From JACPIL01 sp964362365 (GTDB lineage: Archaea; Nanobdellota; Nanobdellia; Woesearchaeales; GW2011-AR9), in the NCBI GenBank assembly GCA_964362365.1, contig CAYIEF010000061.1, positions 1 through 5,815 on the forward strand: a stretch of 5,815 bases of DNA. The letters run 5' to 3'. The notes beneath the pieces are model-generated. The model saw nothing but the letters and a program-made list of their open reading frames with translations, did not search any database and was not told where the DNA came from. The first letter of the stretch is position 1, and every line of letters begins with the position of its first letter. This document shows, piece after piece, positions 1 to 4,442 of this stretch. Position numbers and translations under genes: made by a program.

Positions 1-23
1 TCAAGTAGTTTCCTGATTTCATG

Positions 24-114
24 CGCTGGAAAAGTCGTTGCTTTTCCACGCGAATTGCTCTGGCTTTTTGGTGCAAGAAGGACATAGTCCTTCTGCACAG
101 AAGGCTTTGCCTTC
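24..114. repeat. Tandem hairpin cluster (three stem-loops)
   Basis: Three consecutive inverted repeats are visible. The first pairs TGGAAAAG (27-34) with CTTTTCCA (41-48), extended by CGC/GCG (24-26 with 50-52) around one bulged C. The second pairs GTGC plus AGAAGGAC (71-83) with GTCCTTCT plus GCAC (87-98), 12 base pairs with one bulged A and an ATA loop. The third pairs GAAGGC (100-105) with GCCTTC (109-114) around a TTT loop. The second and third share AGAAGG/CCTTCT arms, so alternative mutually exclusive pairings are possible. This may be a structured RNA, part of an untranslated region, or a remnant of a hairpin-ended mobile element of the IS200/IS605 kind. No transposase is present and the sequence does not decide between these. 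The pairing is seen directly; any function is inferred. Confidence 0.6.
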
Positions 115-122
115 ACGTGTCC

Positions 123-197
123 TAAAAATGCAGGGATCAGAAAGCGCCGTTCAAGCCACGGACTTTAGTCCGTGTCAGGCGCTTTCCCGCATTTTTA
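123..197. other. Long near-palindromic stem, possible structured RNA or bidirectional terminator
   Basis: TAAAAATGC (123-131) pairs with GCATTTTTA (189-197). GG/CC pairs follow, then GAAAGCGCC (140-148) with GGCGCTTTC (178-186). After an asymmetric internal loop (149-156 versus 175-177), CACGGAC (157-163) pairs with GTCCGTG (168-174) around TTTA. That makes about 27 pairs in 75 nt. The stem is GC-rich inside an AT-rich genome, with an A-tract on the left and a T-tract on the right, the form of a bidirectional hairpin terminator. It could equally be a small RNA or the end of a mobile element. The distance to the next start codon (265), with a separate TATA box between, argues against its being the leader of that gene. 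Confidence 0.6.
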
Positions 198-229
198 TGA
201 TTCTTAAATCCCATTTTACCCTAAATGCT

Positions 230-242
230 AAATATTTATATT
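230..242 (+). promoter_or_regulatory. TATA box for the DUF444 gene
   Basis: AAATATTTATATT is centred about 28 nt before the ATG at 265. With archaeal TATA-to-start spacing of roughly 25-30 nt, transcription would begin at or next to the start codon. No Shine-Dalgarno sequence precedes the ATG, which agrees with a leaderless mRNA. Confidence 0.5.
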
Positions 243-264
243 CTTATTTTTCATCCTTAACTAT

Positions 265-1410
265 ATGCCTTTAGGTAATATTACTAGCGATTCTGCGCGA
301 TTTAAGCGTCTGGTTAGAGGCCACGTCCGGAAAAAAGAAAATCTAAGAAAATATATTTCTCGAGATGAATTAATTGGAAAACAGGGCAATGAAAAGATTC
401 GTATTCCGATTCCGGTCATAAATATTCCTCGTTTTAAATATGGAATTTGGGATGTAGGCGGGGTAGGACAGGGCGAAGGCGAGGAGGGCGATCTTCTTTT
501 TGATCCAGATACCAGCAGCGAAAAAGAAGGCAGTAATGGGCCCGACCAAGGAGATTTGATGGATGTTGAAATGCCCGTAAGCGAACTGGAGAAACTCCTC
601 ATGGAAGAATTAGGCTTACCGTATATCGAACCAAAAGGAAACCATACCATCCATACTCAAAGACCAATCTATAAATCCATTGCCGAACAGGGAGTGCGGC
701 GCAATTTCAAAAGAACATATAAAGAAGCATTGAAAAGAATGACTGCTTCAGGGAATTATGAGCCTGGTGATGCGGTCATTCCGGTCAGAAGAGATTTTCG
801 CTATAGAGCTGTATCCTCCCAACCTGACCTGCAATCCAGTGCCGCCCTTATCTACATGCTCGATGTGTCTGGCTCCATGGGAGAAGAAGAACGGCGCTTA
901 TGCAGGATGACCAATTCCTGGCTGCAAAGGATCATAGGAAGATATTATGATAACCTTGAAGAACGATTTATTGTTCACACCATGAATGCGTATGAGGTAG
1001 AAGGTTCAGTGTTCTATGGAACCCAGCTTGCGGGAGGAACCTTGGCTTCCTCAGCCTTCCAAAAATCGATAGAAATTATACAAAAAAATTACCCCCCCGA
1101 AGAATGGAATATCTACTTGTTTTATTATTCTGATGGAGAGAATTTCGAAGAAGACAACGATAAAGCTATGGCCTTACTTAGAAACATGCTGCTTCCAAAC
1201 ATAAATATGTTCTGTTATGGAGAATGCAGCAAAGGAAAGGAATTATTCATGTACGAAATGGCGAAGAGATTTAATCTCAACAGCAATAAAGGAAGCAATG
1301 TTCCCCGTAAAAAAATACGCACTTCAACCTTGATGGATGATGATGATATCCTAGAAACGTTAAGAACTTTCCTCACCAAAGACAACCTCCCTTTTTACCA
1401 GACTAGATAG
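265..1410 (+). CDS. yhbH: DUF444 / YeaH-YhbH family protein with von Willebrand A domain
   Basis: This 381-residue protein matches the YeaH/YhbH (UPF0229, DUF444) family in length and order of parts. It has a basic N-terminus (RFKRLVRGHVRKKENLRKYI), a glycine/acidic linker near residue 65-90, and a central-to-C-terminal von Willebrand A fold. The metal-ion-dependent adhesion site is visible as DVSGS (D200, S202, S204), with a candidate threonine in GGT (T259) and the later SDGEN segment (D290). In bacteria and haloarchaea the family is found with the serine kinase PrkA (YeaG) and SpoVR, and is linked to stress, starvation or sporulation; its biochemical role is unclear. Neither partner is in this window, and an upstream partner is unlikely because 1-264 is non-coding. 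ATG 265 is preferred because a TATA box lies about 28 nt upstream and no ribosome binding site is present. The protein is probably cytosolic, with no signal peptide or membrane segment. Confidence 0.9.
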   Translation: MPLGNITSDSARFKRLVRGHVRKKENLRKYISRDELIGKQGNEKIRIPIPVINIPRFKYGIWDVGGVGQGEGEEGDLLFDPDTSSEKEGSNGPDQGDLMDVEMPVSELEKLLMEELGLPYIEPKGNHTIHTQRPIYKSIAEQGVRRNFKRTYKEALKRMTASGNYEPGDAVIPVRRDFRYRAVSSQPDLQSSAALIYMLDVSGSMGEEERRLCRMTNSWLQRIIGRYYDNLEERFIVHTMNAYEVEGSVFYGTQLAGGTLASSAFQKSIEIIQKNYPPEEWNIYLFYYSDGENFEEDNDKAMALLRNMLLPNINMFCYGECSKGKELFMYEMAKRFNLNSNKGSNVPRKKIRTSTLMDDDDILETLRTFLTKDNLPFYQTR

Positions 1411-1415
1411 CTAAA

Positions 1416-1427
1416 GATTTTAAATAG
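1416..1427 (+). promoter_or_regulatory. TATA box for the putative lipoprotein gene
   Basis: GATTTTAAATAG is centred 26 nt before ATG 1447, the spacing expected if transcription starts at the start codon. It lies in the 36-nt gap after the DUF444 stop codon, so the small gene probably has its own leaderless transcript. The same core recurs before both tRNAs. Confidence 0.45.
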
Positions 1428-1446
1428 ATGGGATTACATAAGAAAA

Positions 1447-1818
1447 ATGTCGCTAATGCAAAGAGTCGTAGGAATAAGTTTTCTAACCATCAGCAGTTGC
1501 GCTCCGCAAAAGCACGAAGAAAAACCAAACATCTCTCCGGTTCCGCTTTTCCACGCGCCGCCGGAAGAAGCACCTCCCTCCTGCGCTACAGAAGCAGTCT
1601 ATTGCAATTTTTACTCTGATTACGGACCGCTATTTGTCTTCAAGTGCCAGAACCCTCAACATCAGCCGCGCATATATGCATTGGAAACGACCCCTTTCAA
1701 AGAAAAGCGCTGGTACGAGAGCAAGTTGCAGCAAGATATAAATAATCAAACTTTTTCTGAATATTGCAAAAGCACCTTCGATAATTATAAGTGGTTCATG
1801 CAAGAAACGGAGCATTAA
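1447..1818 (+). CDS. Small putative secreted lipoprotein, cysteine-rich, unknown function
   Basis: I do not recognise this 123-residue protein. Its N-terminus (MSLMQRVVGISFLTISSC) has a basic residue, a short hydrophobic stretch and a lipobox-like ISSC with the candidate lipidated cysteine at 18. That suggests export and membrane anchoring. A proline-rich linker (about residues 27-45) follows, then a soluble part rich in aromatic residues with four more cysteines (46, 53, 67, 107) that could form disulfides outside the cell. The hydrophobic core is short, so the lipoprotein call is tentative. ATG 1447 is chosen because it starts the signal-like segment and sits 26 nt after a TATA box. ATG 1456 is the alternative. 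A shorter overlapping ORF in another frame (1428-1619) is very basic and low in complexity and is taken as a shadow. Confidence 0.6.
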   Translation: MSLMQRVVGISFLTISSCAPQKHEEKPNISPVPLFHAPPEEAPPSCATEAVYCNFYSDYGPLFVFKCQNPQHQPRIYALETTPFKEKRWYESKLQQDINNQTFSEYCKSTFDNYKWFMQETEH

Positions 1819-1876
1819 AAGCGAACATGAAAATTATTGATGATTTATTGTTTATTTAGAGGTGAGATTCAGAAAT

Positions 1877-1886
1877 CTTTTTAAAG
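1877..1886 (+). promoter_or_regulatory. TATA box for tRNA-Glu
   Basis: CTTTTTAAAG is centred about 30 nt before the first base of the tRNA (1911), which would give a 5' leader of only a few bases. Nearly the same box (CTTTTAAAG) precedes the second tRNA. An inverted repeat TCTGG/CCAGA (1891-1895 with 1901-1905) lies between box and gene. Confidence 0.65.
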
Positions 1887-1925
1887 CGTCTCTGGTTTCG
1901 CCAGATTAATGCCCTGGTGGTGTAG

Positions 1926-1956
1926 ACAATAAATCTCATTTGATTTATTGGCATTA
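1926..1956 (+). other. D-loop tRNA intron (31 nt, between tRNA positions 15 and 16)
   Basis: CAATAAATC (1927-1935) and GATTTATTG (1942-1950) form a perfect 9-bp hairpin. Below it, the D-stem strand GTGT (1920-1923) pairs with GCAT (1951-1954), two of the four pairs being G-U. Three-base bulges AGA (1924-1926) and TAT (1955-1957) flank this helix on opposite strands. Cutting after the second base of each bulge removes exactly 1926-1956 and joins GTGTAG to TCCGG, the expected tRNA-Glu D-loop sequence. No good outer helix forms, so this is a relaxed helix-bulge-helix rather than the strict motif. Confidence 0.8.
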
Positions 1957-1981
1957 TCCGGACTATCATACTGCCCTTTCG

Positions 1982-2034
1982 GAAACTTTTACGAAAAGTT
2001 TCATCAAAAGAAACCCTTCGGGAAGTTTAAGGAC
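1982..2034 (+). other. Canonical anticodon-loop tRNA intron (53 nt, 37/38)
   Basis: A full bulge-helix-bulge is visible. The outer helix is the anticodon stem. The central helix is CTTT (1976-1979) with AAGG (2029-2032). The bulges are CGG (1980-1982) and ACA (2033-2035). The inner helix is AAACTT (1983-1988) with AAGTTT (2023-2028). Cleavage after the second base of each bulge gives junctions 1981|1982 and 2034|2035, the standard archaeal 37/38 site. Inside the intron a perfect 9-bp hairpin, GAAACTTTT (1982-1990) with AAAAGTTTC (1994-2002), competes with the inner helix. Confidence 0.92.
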
Positions 2035-2133
2035 AGGCGGTGACCCGGGTTCGAATCCCGGCCAGGGCATTACCCTTCTATTCCCGGTCCCTGTCGAGCT
2101 ACATTTTATCTTTCTAGTAAATACAACGCAAAT

Positions 2134-2146
2134 CTTATAAAAAAAC
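2134..2146 (+). promoter_or_regulatory. TATA box for the zinc protease-rimK operon
   Basis: CTTATAAAAAAAC is centred about 26 nt before ATG 2164. No Shine-Dalgarno sequence lies next to the ATG, so a leaderless operon mRNA starting at the ATG is the simplest reading. Confidence 0.6.
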
Positions 2147-2163
2147 ATACCAATACTCCTCCC

Positions 2164-2523
2164 ATGAAAGATAAAGTAATTTTAGGGTTGATCGAGCATG
2201 TTACTGTGCACGGAAGCAAAGATAAAGAAGCAGAAGTCTTAGCCAGAATAGATACCGGAGCTACCTCTTCTTCTATTGACTATACTTTAGCAGGAGAATT
2301 ACAGTTAGGTCCAGTAATCAGCTCAAAGGTTGTTAAATCCGCTTCCGGAATTAAAAAAAGACCAAACCTCAAAGTAAAAATTACCTTAAAAGGCATTGAT
2401 ATTGAAGAAGAATTCACTTTAGCCGATCGCAGCCATATGACTTATAAAATATTGCTCGGGCAAAACGTGCTCAAGAAAGGAAACTTCCTCATCGACCCTT
2501 TGAAGAAGACAGAAACTAGTTAA
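2164..2523 (+). CDS. Retropepsin-like 'ATP-dependent zinc protease' family protein (RimK-associated)
   Basis: This 119-residue protein matches the COG4067/PF05618 family, annotated as ATP-dependent zinc protease but built on a retropepsin-like aspartic protease fold. The active-site-like motif DTGATSSSID begins at D30. The C-terminal block HMTYKILLGQNVLKKGNFLIDP matches the family's conserved ending. Length is typical of a single-domain member. The gene lies 12 nt upstream of a rimK homologue. That pairing is well known: in Pseudomonas the RimB protein of the rimABK operon belongs to this family and modulates RimK activity. A likely role is trimming or controlling RimK-added residues, but the substrate is unknown. 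ATG 2164 is supported by the TATA box 26 nt before it. The protein appears cytosolic. Family assignment is strong; the proteolytic activity is inferred. Confidence 0.88.
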   Translation: MKDKVILGLIEHVTVHGSKDKEAEVLARIDTGATSSSIDYTLAGELQLGPVISSKVVKSASGIKKRPNLKVKITLKGIDIEEEFTLADRSHMTYKILLGQNVLKKGNFLIDPLKKTETS

Positions 2524-2535
2524 GATTTTAAAAAA

Positions 2536-3618
2536 ATGAAAGCAGCCCTCATCTCTTTAGGAAGCAAAAGCTCGCTCCTGACCGGCGAAGCGATGAAAAA
2601 ATATTTTGATCAGGCCGATCTGTTAGAATTGAAAAAAATCGAAATCCGCCTTGGTAAAGAAAGCGGCATTTTCTATGAAGGAAAACCTTTGGAAGATTAT
2701 GATTGCGTCTATGTAAAAGGATCATTCCGCTATGCTAACCTGCTTTGTTCCATCACCTCCATGCTGGAAGGAAAAGTAAGCTACATGCCTCTTCCTACTA
2801 GTACTTTTACCACCGTTCACAATAAGCTTCTTACTCATTTAGTGTTGCAGCAGCACCATATTCCCATGCCTAGGACATACCTTTCTGCTACCATAGAATC
2901 AGCAAAGGAATTGTTGAAAAGGGTCAATTATCCTATCGTAATGAAGTTTCCGGAAGGAACCCAAGGAAAAGGAGTGATGTTTGCTGATTCCATTAGCTCT
3001 GCTTCATCCCTTTTAGACGCATTGGGAGCGCTTAATCAACCATTTATCATTCAGGAATATATTGATACCAGCGGAACAGACATTCGAGCGTTGGTAGTAG
3101 GAGATAAAGTCGTTGCTGCCATGAAACGAAAAGCGCAGACCGAAGAAAAAAGAGCTAACATCCATGCTGGAGGGAAGGGAGTTCCAGTACAACTGAGCAG
3201 AGAGACAATTAATCTTGCCCTAGCTGCTGCAAAAGCGCTCAAAGCAGATATCTGCGGAGTAGATATTTTAGAAGGCCCAACCGGCCCTTTAGTAATTGAA
3301 GCAAATATTTCTCCCGGCTTACAAGGCCTGATGGAAGTTACCACTATCGACCTTCCCGATCAGATTGCCCGCTTCTTGCATCAGAAAACGGAAGAAAACG
3401 TCAATGCAGGAAAGAAAACCGCAACTGATAAAGTCATGAAAGAACTCAAATTAGACGGAAATAATGAAGCCGTTCAAGAAATTATCACCCATCTACTTTT
3501 CCGCGGCGAACGGATACTATTGCCGGAATGGGTCACCAGGATGAGCCGCTTCTCTGAACAGAAAGAATATGCTGTCCGCACCAAGAAAGGCAAAGTTGAG
3601 ATTGAAGAGACGAAGTAG
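2536..3618 (+). CDS. rimK: RimK-type ATP-grasp alpha-L-glutamate ligase-like protein with C-terminal extension
   Basis: Residues 1-290 follow the RimK/ATP-grasp plan. There is a variable N-terminal domain (1-90), then NKLLTHLVLQQHHIPMPRT (96-114) and the ATP-binding lysine in YPIVMKFPEGTQGKG (K137). IIQEYIDTSGTDIR (171-184) and the metal-binding residues D243, E255 and N257 in GVDILEG and VIEANISPG follow. RimK enzymes use ATP to ligate glutamate or similar amino acids to a carboxyl group. In E. coli the acceptor is ribosomal protein S6, while archaeal relatives MptN and CofF modify tetrahydromethanopterin and F420. The adjacent zinc protease favours RimK-like protein tagging over cofactor ligation. 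About 70 residues (291-360) extend past the usual end, with a helical part and a basic tail, and I do not recognise this part. The start follows the upstream stop by 12 nt with no clear Shine-Dalgarno site. Confidence 0.88.
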   Translation: MKAALISLGSKSSLLTGEAMKKYFDQADLLELKKIEIRLGKESGIFYEGKPLEDYDCVYVKGSFRYANLLCSITSMLEGKVSYMPLPTSTFTTVHNKLLTHLVLQQHHIPMPRTYLSATIESAKELLKRVNYPIVMKFPEGTQGKGVMFADSISSASSLLDALGALNQPFIIQEYIDTSGTDIRALVVGDKVVAAMKRKAQTEEKRANIHAGGKGVPVQLSRETINLALAAAKALKADICGVDILEGPTGPLVIEANISPGLQGLMEVTTIDLPDQIARFLHQKTEENVNAGKKTATDKVMKELKLDGNNEAVQEIITHLLFRGERILLPEWVTRMSRFSEQKEYAVRTKKGKVEIEETK

Positions 3619-3635
3619 GAAGTATACACTTGAAA

Positions 3636-3764
3636 ATGAAACAAAAAAGATTGTTAGAAGAAGAGCCTCAAATCAGAAGTAGGATTCTCTTTAAAGAAAA
3701 TTCTAGACTTAAGGAACCTGTGCTTGTGGCCAGAGAAAAAAAGGAAAAATATAAGAAAAAGTAA
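3636..3764 (+). CDS. Possible 42-residue lysine-rich small protein
   Basis: An ATG at 3636, 17 nt after the rimK stop, opens a 42-codon frame ending at TAA 3762-3764. The protein begins MKQKRLLEEEPQIRSRILF and ends in KEKYKKK. It is highly charged and basic, with no membrane segment or recognised domain. An in-frame TTG at 3630 is an alternative start. No Shine-Dalgarno site is evident, as for the rimK start upstream. The tight spacing suggests it could be the last gene of the operon, and its KKK ending matches the tails of nearby minus-strand proteins. Against it are the short length and the fact that its A-rich 3' end doubles as a T-rich terminator for the opposite strand. That could produce a lysine-rich frame by composition alone. 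Confidence 0.4.
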   Translation: MKQKRLLEEEPQIRSRILFKENSRLKEPVLVAREKKEKYKKK

Positions 3765-3766
3765 AC
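3733..3766 (-). terminator. T-rich terminator of the minus-strand genes
   Basis: Read on the minus strand, this stretch just past the stop at 3768 is a series of T-runs separated by single bases. It fits archaeal oligo-T termination. It overlaps the 3' end of the 42-codon plus-strand ORF. Confidence 0.45.
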
Positions 3767-3779
3767 TTTATTCTTTTAC
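3766..3779 (+). terminator. T-rich terminator for the plus-strand operon
   Basis: CTTTATTCTTTTAC lies directly after the last plus-strand stop codon and could terminate the rimK transcript. It lies inside the 3' end of the convergent minus-strand gene. No hairpin is needed for archaeal oligo-T termination and none is seen. Confidence 0.3.
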
Positions 3780-4046
3780 TAAATCGCTAAGGTCTTTACC
3801 ATCAATGTGGGAATAATCTTTTACTCCATTTACTTCAACGTATGTTTCTGGCTTTTCGTTACCACGGACGTTTCCGACTATAGGGCGTTGCATTTCACTC
3901 AATTTATGGTCACATGCTTTATAGCATAGAACTAATCCAGCGATAACACAGCCTAAAATGGTCGCTCTTCCAAGAGTTGTATTGTATAATATCTCTTTGA
4001 ATGAATAAGTTTTTTCTTCTTTTGCTGCTTGTTCTGTTGTCATCAT
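3768..4046 (-). CDS. Small single-span membrane protein, unknown function
   Basis: This 92-residue protein starts MMTTEQAAKEEKTYSFKEIL, has one membrane segment (about residues 26-44, containing ATILGCVIAGLVLCY) and a polar C-terminal part of about 48 residues that includes YVEVNGVKDYSHIDGKDLS. I do not recognise the family. The tail has the look of a small compact module with an NG turn and an IDGK turn. The start is well fixed: AGGAGG (4058-4053) lies 6 nt before the ATG at 4046. The same frame stays open upstream to 4271, but that part overlaps the preceding gene in another frame and bypasses the ribosome site, so it is rejected. The gene follows the DUF5652-like gene by 38 nt and is probably co-transcribed. 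It meets the plus-strand block tail to tail with a 3-nt gap. Confidence 0.7.
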   Translation of the reverse strand: MMTTEQAAKEEKTYSFKEILYNTTLGRATILGCVIAGLVLCYKACDHKLSEMQRPIVGNVRGNEKPETYVEVNGVKDYSHIDGKDLSDLVKE

Positions 4047-4052
4047 TAATTT

Positions 4053-4058
4053 CCTCCT
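4053..4058 (-). promoter_or_regulatory. Strong Shine-Dalgarno site
   Basis: AGGAGG on the minus strand, 6 nt before ATG 4046, sets the start of the one-span membrane protein and overrides the longer open frame. It contrasts with the leaderless starts elsewhere in the window. Confidence 0.8.
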
Positions 4059-4084
4059 ATTTACTTGGATTCTAAGCTTTATAT

Positions 4085-4357
4085 CTACTTCTTCTTCCTT
4101 ACCGACTTGGTTGCTTGCTTCAAAGGAGTTTCCCGCTTCTGTTTTGGCTTGAACCAAATAAGATATACAATCGGCAACAATCCTGCAGTAAATTCGGTCA
4201 ACAGCAATATTGTAACATACCAGCCTTTCTGCTTGTTTTGGGCGGAATGCCATAAGCCAAATCCTTTCCACACCAACTCCCAGGCAGAAAGTAAAACTAA
4301 TAGTAATAAAAAATTAACTGGATGCTGATAAAACCCATACATCATATCTGTGTACAT
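4085..4357 (-). CDS. DUF5652-like two-span membrane protein
   Basis: This 90-residue protein has two hydrophobic segments (about residues 14-30 and 47-68) joined by a loop containing WKGFGLWHSAQNKQKGWY. It ends in a basic tail, KPKQKRETPLKQATKSVRKKK. The W-KG-LW-A-NKQK-W pattern between two helices, followed by LLPIVYL, resembles DUF5652, a small family common in DPANN archaea and candidate-phylum bacteria, of unknown function. ATG 4357 is preferred because AGGTG (4368-4364) sits 6 nt upstream as a Shine-Dalgarno site. The in-frame GTG at 4366 would lie inside that site. A TATA-like region lies just upstream at 4380-4398, so the gene may head its own two-gene transcript with the one-span protein. 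Confidence 0.72.
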   Translation of the reverse strand: MYTDMMYGFYQHPVNFLLLLVLLSAWELVWKGFGLWHSAQNKQKGWYVTILLLTEFTAGLLPIVYLIWFKPKQKRETPLKQATKSVRKKK

Positions 4358-4379
4358 GGTCTGCACCTATTGTCTTTCA

Positions 4380-4398
4380 TATTTAAATTTTTGTATAC
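4380..4398 (-). promoter_or_regulatory. TATA-like region upstream of the DUF5652-like gene
   Basis: On the minus strand this reads GTATACAAAAATTTAAATA and nearby bases. Boxes at TATACAAAA or ATTTAAAT would place transcription start at roughly 4359-4368. A start at the upstream end would keep the AGGTG ribosome site and one at the downstream end would be leaderless, so the sequence leaves this open. Confidence 0.35.
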
Positions 4399-4420
4399 TG
4401 AAATAATGTAATACCTAAAG

Positions 4421-4442
4421 AATAAATGAAAAGAAAATAAAA
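4421..4442 (-). terminator. T-rich terminator after the cysteine-rich membrane protein
   Basis: Immediately past the stop codon at 4443 the minus strand reads TTTTATTTTCTTTTC and continues T-rich. This is consistent with archaeal oligo-T termination, and would separate the nnrD transcript from the next pair of genes. Confidence 0.45.

Larger units (their letters stand above)
1911..2069 (+). tRNA. tRNA-Glu(UUC) with two introns
   Basis: The acceptor stem GCCCTGG (1911-1917) pairs with CCAGGGC (2062-2068), with discriminator A2069 and no encoded CCA. The T arm is CCGGG-TTCGAAT-CCCGG (2045-2061). The anticodon stem CTGCC (1971-1975) pairs with GGCGG (2036-2040), with one G-U pair. The anticodon TTC is at 1978-1980. 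Removing 1926-1956 and 1982-2034 leaves a 75-nt tRNA with a D arm beginning GTGTAGTCCGG, a loop CUUUCGA and variable loop TGAC. These are the features of archaeal tRNA-Glu, including the weak GTGT/TCAT D stem. Without removing the first insert the D loop would be about 30 nt too long. The gene sits alone behind its own TATA box and is followed by T-rich sequence (about 2103-2114) that may terminate it. The anticodon intron is nearly certain; the exact D-loop junction is an inference from the fit to the family. Confidence 0.93.

Noticed and set aside
1..87. Open frame entering from the left edge (stop at 85-87), and a minus-strand ATG at 22 running off the edge
   Set aside because: Both are too short to judge. 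No recognisable motif, ribosome site or TATA box supports either.
38..274. Plus-strand ORF of 78 residues over the hairpin region
   Set aside because: It runs through all the strong stem-loops, has no promoter or ribosome site at its start and overlaps the DUF444 start. Its composition follows the hairpins.
261..650. Minus-strand ORF of 129 residues
   Set aside because: It is antisense to the well-supported DUF444 gene, low in complexity (Ser/Pro-rich) and lacks start signals.
40..1557. Shared 13-mer GCTTTTCCACGCG at 40-52 and 1545-1557
   Set aside because: One 13-base match in 5.8 kb is near chance level. The first copy is a hairpin arm and the second lies in coding sequence, with no matching flanks.
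1428..1619. 63-residue basic ORF overlapping the lipoprotein gene
   Set aside because: It is in a different frame from the longer signal-peptide ORF, its composition is rich in Arg, Lys and Ser, and the TATA spacing favours 1447.
1940..2148. ORFs on both strands across the tRNA-Glu gene
   Set aside because: They are translations of tRNA and intron sequence, with no independent support.
3051..3344. Minus-strand ORF inside rimK
   Set aside because: It is antisense shadow of conserved ATP-grasp codons.
4047..4271. N-terminal extension of the one-span membrane protein
   Set aside because: It overlaps the DUF5652-like gene in another frame and ignores the AGGAGG site 6 nt before ATG 4046.
4358..4366. 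GTG start for the DUF5652-like protein (and the equivalent GTG at 4661 for the cysteine-rich protein)
   Set aside because: In both cases the GTG is part of an AGGTG/GAGGTG ribosome site placed 6 nt before an in-frame ATG.
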